Positions 43,725-52,829 of a stretch of 64,000 nucleotides of DNA are shown piece after piece (the first letter of the stretch is position 1; each line of letters opens with the position of its first letter). Source of the DNA: Nonomuraea endophytica (GTDB taxonomy: Bacteria > Actinomycetota > Actinomycetes > Streptosporangiales > Streptosporangiaceae); NCBI RefSeq assembly GCF_014203235.1, contig NZ_JACHIN010000013.1, forward strand, positions 308,925-372,924, in the 5' to 3' direction. Position numbers and translations under genes: made by a program. The notes beneath the pieces were generated by a model, which saw nothing but the letters and a program-made list of their open reading frames with translations, had not been told where the DNA came from and searched no databases.

Positions 43725-45488
43725 TTACGTGGTGTAGAGGCCCTCGACCGTGTCCGCGAAGTCGCGCATGACGATGTTGCGCTTGATCTTCAGCGTCGGC
43801 GTCAGGTGGCCGCTCTCCTCGGTGATGTCGATGTCGAGCACCACGAACTTCTTGATCTGCTCGGCCCGCGAGACCATCAGGTTGGCGGTGTCGACCGCCT
43901 TCTGCACCTCGGCCAGGATGCGCGGGTCGCGGCTCAGCTCGGCCGCCGTCGCGCTCTCCGCGCCGTTCTCCTTCTTCCAGTGCTCCAGCGCCTCGGGGTC
44001 GAGCGTGATCAGCGCGCCGACGAACGGCCGGTCGTCACCCACGATCATGGCCTGGGAGATGAGCGGGTACGCGCGCAGCGCGTCCTCCAGCGGACCGGGG
44101 GCGACGTTCTTGCCCGCCGCGGTCACCAGGATCTCCTTCTTGCGGCCGGTGATGCGCAGGTAGCCGTCGTCGTCCAGTTCGCCCACGTCGCCCGTGTGGT
44201 ACCAGCCGTCGGCGTCGACCGCCTCGGCCGTGGCCTGGTCGTTGTTCCAGTAGCCCGCGAAGACGTGGCGGCCCTTGACCAGGATCTCGCCGTCCTCGCC
44301 GATGCGCACCGTGACGCCCGGCAGCGGCTTGCCGACCGTGCCGATCTTGTTGCCGCCGGGCAGGTTGACCGTCGAGGGGGCCGAGGTCTCGGTCAGGCCG
44401 TAGCCCTCGAGCACCTCGATGCCCACGCCGCGGAAGAAGTGGCCCAGGCGCTCGCCCAGCGCCGAGCCGCCGCAGATCGCCGTGGACAGCCGGCCGCCGG
44501 TGGCCGCGCGCAGCTTGGAGTAGACGAGCCTGTCGAACACCGCGTGCTTGAGCCGCAGCCCGAACCCGGCCTTGCCGGACGCCTTGCTGTAGGCGACGGC
44601 CACGTCCACCGCGCGGGCGAAGATCTTGCCCTTGCCGCCCTGGATCGCCTTCTGCTCGGCGCCGTTGTAGACCTTCTCGAAGACCCTCGGCACGCCCAGC
44701 AGCAGCGTCGGCTTGGCCGAGACCAGGTCCGGGGCCACGTTCTTCATGTTCGGCGTGTGCGAGAGGACCGTTCCGGTCTCGATCGCGACCACCTGGATCA
44801 GCCGGGCGAAGACGTGGGCCAGCGGCAGGAACAGCAGCACCCCCGGCTCCTCGGTCATGAACACCGTCTCCAGCGGCCCGCCGGCCACGTTGCGCGCGGT
44901 GAACAGCATGTTGTCGTGGGTCAGGCGGCAGCCCTTGGGCCGCCCGGTGGTGCCCGAGGTGTAGATGATCGTGGCCAGGTCGGCGCCGGTCAGGGCGGCC
45001 CGGCGGCGCTCGATCTCCTCGCCGCTCACGGCGGCGCCGTCGAGCGCCTCGTCCATCCGCCAGACCGGCTTCAGCTCGGGAGCGGCCTCGCGTACGGTCT
45101 CCACGTGGTTGTCCAGTTCGGCGAAGACCGCCTTGGCGCCGCTGTCGGACAGGATCCAGCGCACCTGCTCGACCGAGGAGGTCTCGTAGACCGGCACCGA
45201 GACCGCGCCCGCTGCCCAGATCGCGTAGTCGACCAGCGTCCACTCGTAGCGGGTGCGGGAGATGATCGCGACCCGGTCGCCCGGCTCGACGCCCGCCGCC
45301 ACCAGGCCCTTGGCCAGCGCCACGACCTGGTCCCTGAACTCGGCCGCCGTCACCGCCGGCCAGTCGTCTCCAGATTTGCGCCGTAGCACCACCGCGCCCG
45401 GTTCCTGTTCGCCGCGCCTGAACACGGTGTCGGTCAGGCTGGCCGAGGCCGGCACATCCACCAGGACGGGGACGCTGTACTCGCGCAC
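43725..45488 (-). CDS. Long-chain fatty-acid CoA ligase (FadD15-like)
   Basis: 587 residues. AMP-binding enzyme making acyl-CoA from a fatty acid, ATP and CoA. Motifs: P-loop YTSGTTGRPKGC, EGYGLTET (A5), WYHTGDVGELDDDGYLRITGRKKE (A7/A8, containing the ANL Asp and Arg) and a C-terminal Lys region in LKIKRN. The GTG start has GAGGAG upstream. Location near pimB, SRPBCC and ArsA-like genes is that of mycobacterial fadD15. Membrane-associated cytosolic enzyme. Confidence 0.93.
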   Translation of the reverse strand: MREYSVPVLVDVPASASLTDTVFRRGEQEPGAVVLRRKSGDDWPAVTAAEFRDQVVALAKGLVAAGVEPGDRVAIISRTRYEWTLVDYAIWAAGAVSVPVYETSSVEQVRWILSDSGAKAVFAELDNHVETVREAAPELKPVWRMDEALDGAAVSGEEIERRRAALTGADLATIIYTSGTTGRPKGCRLTHDNMLFTARNVAGGPLETVFMTEEPGVLLFLPLAHVFARLIQVVAIETGTVLSHTPNMKNVAPDLVSAKPTLLLGVPRVFEKVYNGAEQKAIQGGKGKIFARAVDVAVAYSKASGKAGFGLRLKHAVFDRLVYSKLRAATGGRLSTAICGGSALGERLGHFFRGVGIEVLEGYGLTETSAPSTVNLPGGNKIGTVGKPLPGVTVRIGEDGEILVKGRHVFAGYWNNDQATAEAVDADGWYHTGDVGELDDDGYLRITGRKKEILVTAAGKNVAPGPLEDALRAYPLISQAMIVGDDRPFVGALITLDPEALEHWKKENGAESATAAELSRDPRILAEVQKAVDTANLMVSRAEQIKKFVVLDIDITEESGHLTPTLKIKRNIVMRDFADTVEGLYTT

Positions 45489-45615
45489 GGATCAAACTCC
45501 TCTTCGGGGACCGGCGAGACGTTACCGCGTTAAGTTACGCACCGGTAGCTTCGTCATACAGGCGTTATGAAGGGCAAACCTCATGCTAGCCGCCGCCGCT
45601 CGTAGGATTTCCCGC

Positions 45616-46383
45616 ATGCGGGTCCATGTCGTGAGCGACGTCCACGGAAGCGCCGAGGCGCTGGCCCGATCGGGCGACGGGGCCGACGCCCTGATCTGTC
45701 TCGGCGACCTCATCCTCTACATCGACTACGACGACCACGCGCAGGGGATCTTCGCCGACCTGTTCGGCGCCGACAACGCGGCCGCGTTCATCGCGCTGCG
45801 CACCGCCAAGCGCTTCGACGAGGCCAGGGCCATGTCGGCCGAGCTGTGGAAGGGGCTCGGCGGCGACCCGCGCGAGCACATCGAGGCCAACGTGCGCAGG
45901 CAGTACGCCGTGCTGTTCGCCGCCATGCCCGAGCCCGCCTACCTCACCTACGGCAACGTGGACGTGCCGCGGCTGTGGGCCGACTACCTCAAACCGGGGC
46001 ACCGGGTGCTCGACGGGCAGGAGGCGGAGATCGGGGGATGGCGCTTCGGGTTCGTCGGGGGCGGGCTGAAGACGGCGTACCGCACGCCGTACGAGATCGA
46101 GGACGAGGAGTACGCGGCGAAGGTCGCCGCGCTCGGCGAGGTGGACGTGCTGTGCGCGCACATCCCGCCCGCGGTCCCGCAGTTGCTGTACGACACGGTG
46201 GCCAGGCGCTTCGAACGCGGCAGCGAGGCGACGCTCGACTACATCCGGCGCGTCCAGCCGCGCTACGCCCTGTTCGGGCACGTTCACCAGCCGCTCTACC
46301 AGCGCACCAGGATCGGTCGCACCGAGTGCGTGAACGTCGGCCATTTCCGGGGAAAGGGACAGCCGTTCGTGCTGGAGTGGTGA
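45616..46383 (+). CDS. Metallophosphoesterase (calcineurin-like)
   Basis: 255 residues. Metal ligands: SDVHG (Asp, His), CLGDLI (GD), YGNVD (GN-x-D), CAHIPP, and FGHVHQP (GHxH). This is the classic MPE order. ATG 45616 is used; ATG 45583 would prefix an Arg-rich stretch. Substrate unknown. Followed after 21 bases by the SRPBCC gene, perhaps one operon. Confidence 0.88.
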   Translation: MRVHVVSDVHGSAEALARSGDGADALICLGDLILYIDYDDHAQGIFADLFGADNAAAFIALRTAKRFDEARAMSAELWKGLGGDPREHIEANVRRQYAVLFAAMPEPAYLTYGNVDVPRLWADYLKPGHRVLDGQEAEIGGWRFGFVGGGLKTAYRTPYEIEDEEYAAKVAALGEVDVLCAHIPPAVPQLLYDTVARRFERGSEATLDYIRRVQPRYALFGHVHQPLYQRTRIGRTECVNVGHFRGKGQPFVLEW

Positions 46384-46404
46384 GCGGACCGATACTGTGG
46401 TCGC

Positions 46405-46839
46405 ATGGCTGATCGCACCACTTCGAGCATCACCATCTCCGCCGACAGGGCCGCTGTCATGGCGGTCATCGCGGACCTTCCCGCGTACCCGGAATGGGCC
46501 GGCGCGGTCAAGAGCGCCGAGGTCCGCACCACCGGCGCCGACGGGCGTCCGGCCGACGTGCGCTTCGTGCTCGACGCCGGCGTGATCAGCGACTCCTACA
46601 CCCTCGGCTACACGTGGGACGACGACACCGGCGTCAGCTGGCGGGTCGTCGAGCAGGGCAAGATGATCTCCGAGCTCAGCGGGAGTTATCAGCTCGCCGA
46701 GACGGGCAGTGGCACCGAGGTGACCTACGAACTCGCCGTCGACCTCAAGGTCCCGATGATCGGCATGATCAAGCGCAAGGCCGAGAAGGTGATCGTGGAC
46801 ACCGCTCTCAAAGGCCTGAAGAAGCGGGTGGAGGGGTGA
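46405..46839 (+). CDS. SRPBCC (polyketide-cyclase-like) protein
   Basis: 144 residues with the START/Bet v1 fold: ITISADRAAVMAVIADLPAYPEWAGAVKSAEV is the typical N-terminus, with the final helix KAEKVIVDTALKGLKKRVEG. A hydrophobic-ligand-binding protein. It overlaps the ArsA-like ATPase gene by 4 bases (GTGA). The same pair occurs as Rv2185c-Rv2184c in mycobacteria, by recall. Ligand unknown. Confidence 0.87.
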   Translation: MADRTTSSITISADRAAVMAVIADLPAYPEWAGAVKSAEVRTTGADGRPADVRFVLDAGVISDSYTLGYTWDDDTGVSWRVVEQGKMISELSGSYQLAETGSGTEVTYELAVDLKVPMIGMIKRKAEKVIVDTALKGLKKRVEG

Positions 46840-48041
46840 GCCCTCGCGTCCTGCTGTTCACCGGCAAGGGTGGCGTCGGCAAGACCACCGTCGCCGCTGC
46901 CACCGCCACGCTCGCCGCCAGCCGCGGGCTCAAGACCCTGGTGATCTCCACCGACACCGCCCACTCGCTGGCCGACGCGCTGGCCGCCCAGCCCGGCGAG
47001 ATCGCCCCCGGCCTGCGCCTGCACCAGGTCGACACCCAGAAGTCCCTGGAGGAGCACTGGGGCGAGCTGCAGGACTACGCCCGCGGCGTGCTCGGCGAGC
47101 TCGGCCTCGACCAGATCACCGCCGAGGAGATCACCATCCTGCCCGGCGCCGAAGAGGTCATCGCGCTGCTGGAGCTGCGCGAGCACGCCCGCTCCGGCAG
47201 CTGGGACGTCATCGTCGTCGACTGCGCGCCCACCGCCGAGACGCTGCGCCTGCTCGCCCTGCCCGAGGCGCTCGACTGGCACGTCAGCCGCCTGCTGCCG
47301 GTCGGCCGCCGGATCATGAAGGTCGTCTCGCCGTTCATGCGCAGCGTCGCCCACGTCAGCGCGCCTGGCGACGACGTGGTCAGCGCCGGCGAGCGCCTGC
47401 ACCGCGGGCTCATGGAGATCCGCGAGCTGCTCACCGGCCCCGGCGCGTCCGTGCGCCTCGTGCTCACGCCCGAGTCGGTGGTGCTCGCCGAAGCGCGCCG
47501 CACCCTCACCTCGCTCAACCTGTACGGCTACCGCGTCGACGCCGTCATCGCCAACCGGGTCTTCCCCGCCGGCGACGCCGACGAGTGGCGCGCCCAGTGG
47601 GTACGCGCCCAGGCCCGGCTGCTGGCCGAGGCGGAGGAGTCGTTCGCGCCCCTGCCCATCCACGTCGTGCCCTACCTGCCCGCCGAGCCCGTCGGCGCCG
47701 ACGCCCTCACCGCCCTGGGCGAGAGCCTCTACGGCGATACCGACCCGTTCGCCCCGCCGGCCGTCGAGCCGCCGCTGGTCCTGACCGCCGACGAGCTCAG
47801 CCTGGCGCTGCCCGGGGCCGCCAAGGGCGAGGTGGATCTGGCCCGCAAGCGGGACGAGCTGATCGTGACGGCGGGGCCGTACCGCAGGATCATCGCGCTG
47901 CCGGCGGCGCTCGCCCGCAGGAAGATCGGCGCCGCGGTGCTCCAGGACGGGTTCCTGAAGGTACGGTTCGTCTCAGGAGCGAATCCGACGCAGCGAACGG
48001 AGTGGACGACCGACGGAGGAGGTCGGCCGCGAAGTGAGTGA
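46836..48041 (+). CDS. ArsA/GET3-like ATPase
   Basis: 401 residues, single NTPase domain. Deviant Walker A FTGKGGVGKTTVAAATA (signature Lys), switch region STDTAHSL, and VVDCAPTAETLRLLALPEAL. A C-terminal small domain resembles a Hsp20-like strand set (PLVLTADELSLALPG..., RRIIALPAALARRKIGAAVLQDGFLKVRF). No arsenic gene is nearby; a GET3-like chaperone or membrane-protein role is inferred. GTG start coupled to the SRPBCC gene. Confidence 0.88.
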   Translation: MSPRVLLFTGKGGVGKTTVAAATATLAASRGLKTLVISTDTAHSLADALAAQPGEIAPGLRLHQVDTQKSLEEHWGELQDYARGVLGELGLDQITAEEITILPGAEEVIALLELREHARSGSWDVIVVDCAPTAETLRLLALPEALDWHVSRLLPVGRRIMKVVSPFMRSVAHVSAPGDDVVSAGERLHRGLMEIRELLTGPGASVRLVLTPESVVLAEARRTLTSLNLYGYRVDAVIANRVFPAGDADEWRAQWVRAQARLLAEAEESFAPLPIHVVPYLPAEPVGADALTALGESLYGDTDPFAPPAVEPPLVLTADELSLALPGAAKGEVDLARKRDELIVTAGPYRRIIALPAALARRKIGAAVLQDGFLKVRFVSGANPTQRTEWTTDGGGRPRSE

Positions 48042-48075
48042 GGAGGATGAGCGACTCTTCAGCAGGGAGGGTCAG

Positions 48076-48498
48076 ATGACTGAGACGGGCAACGACAGGG
48101 ATCCCATCGGATCCGTGGCGGACGAGGCGCGCAAGCTTTTCGGCGTGATCCAGGACCGCGCGACCAGGCAGGTGGGCAAGACCGTTTTCAACTCCGTCGC
48201 CAGCACCGTCACCGGTGGCGGGCGCAAGGAGAAGGATGTGTGGGGCGAGGCCGTGTCCGAGCCCCACGACGAATACATCTGCCGCGCCTGCCCGGTCTGC
48301 CGGGCGATCGCGGCGCGGCGGGAATCCGGCGCGGACGTGGCCGGGCACCTGGTGGCCGCGGGCGGAGAGCTGTTCGCCGCGGTCCGTGGCGCGTTCGACG
48401 CGCTGAACAGGCCCACCCCCGGGGCAGCCGAGAGGACTCGCGACCGCACGCGTGACGAGCGCGGCGGCGACGACGTGGAACACATCGACCTGGGGTGA
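48076..48498 (+). CDS. DUF5304-like protein with Cys cluster (SCO2127-like)
   Basis: 140 residues from ATG 48076, with GGGAGG five bases upstream; GTG 48034 overlaps the preceding gene but lacks a site. Helical N-terminus (DEARKLFGVIQDRATRQVGKTVFNSVAST), a CRACPVCRAI cluster (three Cys spaced as C-x2-C-x2-C) and a charged C-terminus. It overlaps the glucokinase start by 4 bases. In Streptomyces the equivalent gene (SCO2127) precedes glkA and has been linked to glucose repression; transfer of that role is inference. Confidence 0.75.
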   Translation: MTETGNDRDPIGSVADEARKLFGVIQDRATRQVGKTVFNSVASTVTGGGRKEKDVWGEAVSEPHDEYICRACPVCRAIAARRESGADVAGHLVAAGGELFAAVRGAFDALNRPTPGAAERTRDRTRDERGGDDVEHIDLG

Positions 48499-49433
48499 GC
48501 ATGCTGACTATCGGGGTGGACATCGGCGGCACGAAGGTCGCCGCCGGCGTGGTCGACGAGGACGGCGAGATCGTCGCGCACGCGCTGCGCCCGACGCCGG
48601 CCGACCAGCCGGACCTCGTCGCCGAGACCGTGGCCGACGTGGTCAAGGAGCTCGCCGAGGGCCGCGAGATCGAGGCGATCGGCGTCGGCGCCGCCGGCTT
48701 CGTCGACGAGACCCGCTCGATCGTGCGCTTCGCCCCTAATCTCGCCTGGCGCGAGGAGCCCCTGCAGAAGAAGATCACCGGTCTGGTGGGCCTGCCGGTC
48801 GTCGTCGAGAACGACGCCAACGCCATGGCGTGGGGCGAGACCAACTTCGGCGCCGGGCGCGGGCAGACCCACGTCGTCTGCATCACCGTCGGCACCGGCA
48901 TCGGCGGCGGGCTCGTCTTCGACGGCAAGCTGTTCCGCGGCCGGTGGGGGATGGGCGCCGAGCTCGGGCACATGCAGGTCGTTCCCGAGGGACGGCTGTG
49001 CGGGTGCGGCAACCTCGGCTGCTGGGAGCAATATGCCAGCGGCAACGCCCTCGTCGCCGACGCCAGGGAGATCGCCAGGCTGCAGCCCGAGCGGGCGCGG
49101 ATCCTGTTCGAGCTGGCCGGGGAGAAGATCGAGGGCGAGGAGGTGACCGAGGCCGCCCGCAAGGGCGACGACGCCTCGCTGGCCGCCTTTTCCTCGCTGG
49201 CCGACTGGCTCGGGCAGGGCATGGCCGACCTGGCCGCGGTGCTCGACCCCGGCTGCTTCATCATCGGCGGCGGCGTGTCGCGTGCCGCCGACCTGTTCTT
49301 CGAGCAGGCCAAGGAGACCTTCGCCCGGCAGCTCACCGGCCGCGGGCACCGTCCCGTCGCCGACATCCGGCTGGCCGAGCTCGGCGCTTCCGCCGGGGTC
49401 GTCGGCGCGGCGGACCTGGCGCGGCAGCGCTGA
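48495..49433 (+). CDS. glkA: ROK-family glucokinase
   Basis: 312 residues. Phosphorylates glucose with ATP in the cytosol; in Streptomyces GlkA also mediates carbon catabolite repression. Motifs: phosphate loop GVDIGGTKVAAGV, VVVENDANAMAWGE (catalytic Asp), TVGTGIGGGLV, and the ROK zinc signature GRLCGCGNLGCWEQYASG preceded by GHMQ. GTG 48495 overlaps the previous stop; ATG 48501 is in frame. Confidence 0.95.
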   Translation: MSMLTIGVDIGGTKVAAGVVDEDGEIVAHALRPTPADQPDLVAETVADVVKELAEGREIEAIGVGAAGFVDETRSIVRFAPNLAWREEPLQKKITGLVGLPVVVENDANAMAWGETNFGAGRGQTHVVCITVGTGIGGGLVFDGKLFRGRWGMGAELGHMQVVPEGRLCGCGNLGCWEQYASGNALVADAREIARLQPERARILFELAGEKIEGEEVTEAARKGDDASLAAFSSLADWLGQGMADLAAVLDPGCFIIGGGVSRAADLFFEQAKETFARQLTGRGHRPVADIRLAELGASAGVVGAADLARQR

Positions 49434-49465
49434 CAGCGGCGCCGGACGGGGCTAGATTCCCCAGC

Positions 49466-50182
49466 GTGAGGGTCGGCACCTACAACGTGCGCGGGCTGAA
49501 GGACAGCGTGCCCGCGCTGGTCCGCGTGATCACGGCGATGCGCGCCGACGTGCTGTGCGTGCAGGAGGCGCCGCGCTTCCTCTACTGGCGCGGACGGCGG
49601 CAGGCGCTGGCCGAGGCGGCGGGCATGCGGGTGGCGGCCGGCGGGCGGCTCGGCGGGGTGTCGATCTACGTGGGTCCTCGGGCGCGGGTCGTGCACGCCG
49701 AGCACCACGTGCTGAAGATCTTCCTGGGGCTGGAGATTCGTGGCGTGGCGATCGCCGTGGTGGAGCTCGAAGGGGTACGGCTGGCGGTCGCCTCCATCCA
49801 CCTGGACCTGAGCCCGGCGGCCCGCTTCCACCACGCGGTGGAGGCGCTGGGGCGGCTGGAGAAGGCCGCGGCCCGGTTCGGCGCGGTCCCGGTGGTCTGC
49901 GGGGACGTCAACGAGCAGAGCGACGCGCCCACCTGGCGGTATCTGGCCGGGCGGCTGGCCGACGCGTACGCGTGGGCGCCGCGGGGGGACGGGATGACGT
50001 TCACGGCCAGGGAGCCGCGCAAGCGGATCGACGGGGTGTTCACGGGCACCGGAGTCCGGGTGGCCGCCTGCGGGGGTGTCGGAGCCGCCCGGGAGGACCT
50101 GGTCGCCGCCACCGACCACCTGCCCGTCGTCGCCGAGCTGATCGGCCCGGGAACTGGTCACGCCCCGGCAACGGTCAGCTGA
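49466..50182 (+). CDS. Endonuclease/exonuclease/phosphatase-fold protein
   Basis: 238 residues. EEP signatures: TYNVRGLKD (Asn), CVQEAPRFL (catalytic Glu), ASIHLDL, VCGDVNEQSDAP (GDxN), RIDGVFT and TDHLPVVAEL (terminal Asp-His). No signal peptide. GTG 49466, with no obvious ribosome site. Substrate unknown: DNA, phospholipid or inositol phosphate are all possible. 32 bases after glkA on the same strand. Confidence 0.85.
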   Translation: MRVGTYNVRGLKDSVPALVRVITAMRADVLCVQEAPRFLYWRGRRQALAEAAGMRVAAGGRLGGVSIYVGPRARVVHAEHHVLKIFLGLEIRGVAIAVVELEGVRLAVASIHLDLSPAARFHHAVEALGRLEKAAARFGAVPVVCGDVNEQSDAPTWRYLAGRLADAYAWAPRGDGMTFTAREPRKRIDGVFTGTGVRVAACGGVGAAREDLVAATDHLPVVAELIGPGTGHAPATVS

Positions 50183-50337
50183 ACATTCTCCCGTGTCGGT
50201 TCGCGCACGCTGGGTGATCATGCCCAGGTCGGGCCGGGTGATGCCGGACCGGCGTGCCCTGCGGGCCCCGGTGCCGGACGATGCCACATGACGGGGTCCC
50301 CGGGCGGGCGTGCCCGAGCAGCCCGTACCATTTGCTC

Positions 50338-51453
50338 ATGACCCGTCGCTCTCGGCGGCGTGCGCTCTCCCTGACCGCGGCGGTGTGTCTGGCGTCCTCG
50401 CTGGTCGTCCCGCCAGGAGTGGCGCATGCTGACCCTCGCCCTGCCACGATCGAGGCGTGGCAGCAGTCGACGAGCGCGCGCCTGGACGCCGACGGCTCGC
50501 TCTCCGACGTGCTGGCGCTGTCGGCGGGCGACATCTGGGCCGTGGGCCAGCAGGCCATCTGGGACGTCTGGAAGAACCGCGGCACCATCCGCCACTGGAA
50601 CGGCAAGGCCTGGGGCGAGGTCGCCATCCGCGACTCCACCGGCGCCGGAAACCTGCGCAGCGTGGCCGCCGCGGCGCCGGGTGAGGTCTGGGCTTTGGGC
50701 GACGGGCACGACGGCCTGCCGTACCTGGCGAAGGGCGACCTCGCGGGCTTCGACCGCGTGCAGGTGCCGGGGTTGTGGAGCGGTGACTGGCTCGGCGGGC
50801 TCGACGCGCGCGGCGGGAAGGTCGTCGCGGTCGGGCGGCGCGACAAGACCGGGCTGATCGTCACCGGCCAGGGCAACTCCTGGACGGTGCAGAAGACCAA
50901 GGAGAAGGGCGCGCTCTACGCGGTCTCCTCGGGCTTCGCGGTCGGCGACACGGGGGAGCAGCCGCTGATCGTGCGGCAGTCGGGCGGTTCGTGGAAGGCG
51001 ATGCCGGTCCCGTCGGTGCCCGGCGGCTATCTGCGCGACATCCAGGTCGACAACGCCAAGCGGGCGCTGGCCGTCGGCGGCGTCTATCACGGGCCCGGCA
51101 GCGTCGAGCCGCTCGTGCTGTCGTGGAACGGCAAGAAGTGGACCCGCGAGAAGCTGCCCGCGATCGAGGCCAGGCTCTACGGCGTCACGGGCGACGGCAA
51201 GGGCCGCTACTGGATCGCCGGGTACGACGCGGCTCGGCCGACCGAGGGCTTCCTCATGCGCCAGGGCAAGGACGGCTTCCAGGTGATCAGGGGCGGCGGC
51301 ACGCTCAAGGGCCGCGACGCCGTACGCCTGCAGGCGGTGACCTATCTGCCGGGCAAGGGCACGGTGTGGGCGGTCGGGCACGTCGTGGACGCCACCGACC
51401 GCTACACCGACGTCGTGGAGACGTTCGGCCTGAAGACGCCCACCCAGTCCTGA
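50338..51453 (+). CDS. Secreted beta-propeller-like protein
   Basis: 371 residues. Tat-like signal (MTRRSRRRALSLTAAVCLASS, cleavage near AHA-DP), then repeated strands with D(I/E)WAVG-type blades (GDIWAVGQQA, GEVWALGDGHDG, KVVAVGRRDKT, FAVGDTGE, ALAVGGVYHG, YWIAGYDA, TVWAVGHV), about seven. Single Trp-bearing blades of this type occur in many secreted actinobacterial proteins of unknown function. The twin Arg is in RRSRRR. No enzyme motif. Confidence 0.78.
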   Translation: MTRRSRRRALSLTAAVCLASSLVVPPGVAHADPRPATIEAWQQSTSARLDADGSLSDVLALSAGDIWAVGQQAIWDVWKNRGTIRHWNGKAWGEVAIRDSTGAGNLRSVAAAAPGEVWALGDGHDGLPYLAKGDLAGFDRVQVPGLWSGDWLGGLDARGGKVVAVGRRDKTGLIVTGQGNSWTVQKTKEKGALYAVSSGFAVGDTGEQPLIVRQSGGSWKAMPVPSVPGGYLRDIQVDNAKRALAVGGVYHGPGSVEPLVLSWNGKKWTREKLPAIEARLYGVTGDGKGRYWIAGYDAARPTEGFLMRQGKDGFQVIRGGGTLKGRDAVRLQAVTYLPGKGTVWAVGHVVDATDRYTDVVETFGLKTPTQS

Positions 51454-51462
51454 GGGCGGGCG

Positions 51463-51930
51463 CTACAGGACCGCGCCGTCGTCCCACCCGGAGTCGTTGG
51501 GCGGGCCGTCGCCCATCCGCACCACCAGCGCCACGAAGCCGCCGATGAAGGCGGCCACGGCGGTGAACAGCGCCCAGCCCTCCATCTCCCACTCGGCCAT
51601 CGCGGCCAGCAGCAGATAGGCGGGGCCGCCGAACAGCGCCACCCAGGCCAGTTTGGTGGGCAGGTCGAGCTTGGGCAGCGGGGGCGGGGGAGGCGGCACG
51701 TAATGCCCCTCTTCCTCCTCCTCGCGCTCAGGCTCGGTCTCGCCCTCCGGCTCGGCGAGGTCGGTGTCGACCTCGCGGAACTCGGGCGGCCGCACCACCC
51801 GCCGGGTCGGCTCCTCCGGCACGTTCTCGCTGTCGGGCCATGGTTGGTCGGCCGAGTCACGCTCGGCTGTCTCGTTGAAGGACGCGACGATCTGACGCCA
51901 GACCTCGTCCTCGTCACTCTGGGGCGTCAC
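51463..51930 (-). CDS. Conserved membrane protein with acidic/proline-rich N-terminus
   Basis: 155 residues: an acidic cytoplasmic segment (Glu run and a Pro7 run, about 15-88), then two helices (about 95-112 and 120-138) and a short acidic tail (DSGWDDGAVL). GTG start. Not recognised as a named family, though the layout is common in actinobacteria. It lies 25 bases upstream of the esterase gene's end, on the same strand. Confidence 0.7.
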   Translation of the reverse strand: MTPQSDEDEVWRQIVASFNETAERDSADQPWPDSENVPEEPTRRVVRPPEFREVDTDLAEPEGETEPEREEEEEGHYVPPPPPPLPKLDLPTKLAWVALFGGPAYLLLAAMAEWEMEGWALFTAVAAFIGGFVALVVRMGDGPPNDSGWDDGAVL

Positions 51931-51955
51931 CTACGCGCCTTCCCCCTGGGTGCGT

Positions 51956-52714
51956 TCAGTCCCTCTGCAAGGGTACCGAGGCATGTGTCCGGATGAAGTC
52001 GAGGCTCCCGGCAAAGATCCTGTCGGCATCATTATCCAGCGTCGCAACATGGTAGCTATCGGAGAGTTCCTCGATCGTCGCGTGTTTGAGGACTTTTCGT
52101 AGTATCCCGACAGAGGTCGGCTTGACTACGTGGTCATCGGTGCTGTGGTACACCAGCAGCGGCTGCGTGACCTTGGTCAGGTCCGCCTGGACCAGCGACC
52201 ACAACCTCGGCAGCGACGCCGCCGCCTTCACCGGCGTCCGCGAGTACGCCAGCTCCCGCACCCCGGGCTTCTTGACGTCGTTGGCCACTCCCGGCACCGA
52301 CGGCAGGAACCACTTGAGCAACGGCGCCAGCCTGAGCAGCGGCACGTCGAGCGCGATCGACGGATTGACCACGACCACCCCCTTCACCGCCGGTCCGTGG
52401 ACCTCAGCCAGCCGCAGCGCGAGGCAGCCGCCCAGCGACAACCCGGCCACGAACACCTCCGAGCACCGTCCGAGAAGATCCTGGAACGCCTTCTCCACCT
52501 CGGCGTACCAATCCTCCCAGCGGGTGTGGTTCATCTCCTGCCACGTCGTGCCGTGTCCCGGCTGACGTGGCAGCGACACGCTCAGCCCGTGCCCGGCGAG
52601 GAACTCACCCCACGGCCGCAGCGACTGCGGCGTGCCGGTGAATCCATGGCACAGCAACACGCCGACCGGACCGGCCTCGTGGTGGTATGGCTCAGCGCCA
52701 GACATGAGCGGCAT
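51956..52714 (-). CDS. Alpha/beta hydrolase (carboxylesterase/monoacylglycerol lipase-like)
   Basis: 252 residues. Oxyanion segment CHGFTGTPQS, nucleophile elbow GLSLGG (Ser), acid in YHSTDDHVVKP (Asp) and His in DSYHVATLDND. Resembles Est30/YvaK-type carboxylesterases and bacterial monoacylglycerol lipases. ATG 52714 has GGGAG five bases upstream; ATG 52774 would add a poor N-terminus. Divergent from plsC, which suggests a lipid-linked role. Confidence 0.9.
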   Translation of the reverse strand: MPLMSGAEPYHHEAGPVGVLLCHGFTGTPQSLRPWGEFLAGHGLSVSLPRQPGHGTTWQEMNHTRWEDWYAEVEKAFQDLLGRCSEVFVAGLSLGGCLALRLAEVHGPAVKGVVVVNPSIALDVPLLRLAPLLKWFLPSVPGVANDVKKPGVRELAYSRTPVKAAASLPRLWSLVQADLTKVTQPLLVYHSTDDHVVKPTSVGILRKVLKHATIEELSDSYHVATLDNDADRIFAGSLDFIRTHASVPLQRD

Positions 52715-52829
52715 GACAGCTCCCACAACATCGGCGTGATAGTAATTCATCCCGGAATTGCCCGATCGTCGCACGGTTATCGCCGTTGTGCGAGAGCATG
52801 TGTAGGAGCATCGGCCCTGGGATGCGAAG

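Noticed and set aside
46836..48041. Arsenic efflux ATPase (arsA)
   Set aside because: Single domain, no ars genes nearby, and the SRPBCC/DUF5304/glk context matches the GET3-like actinobacterial family.
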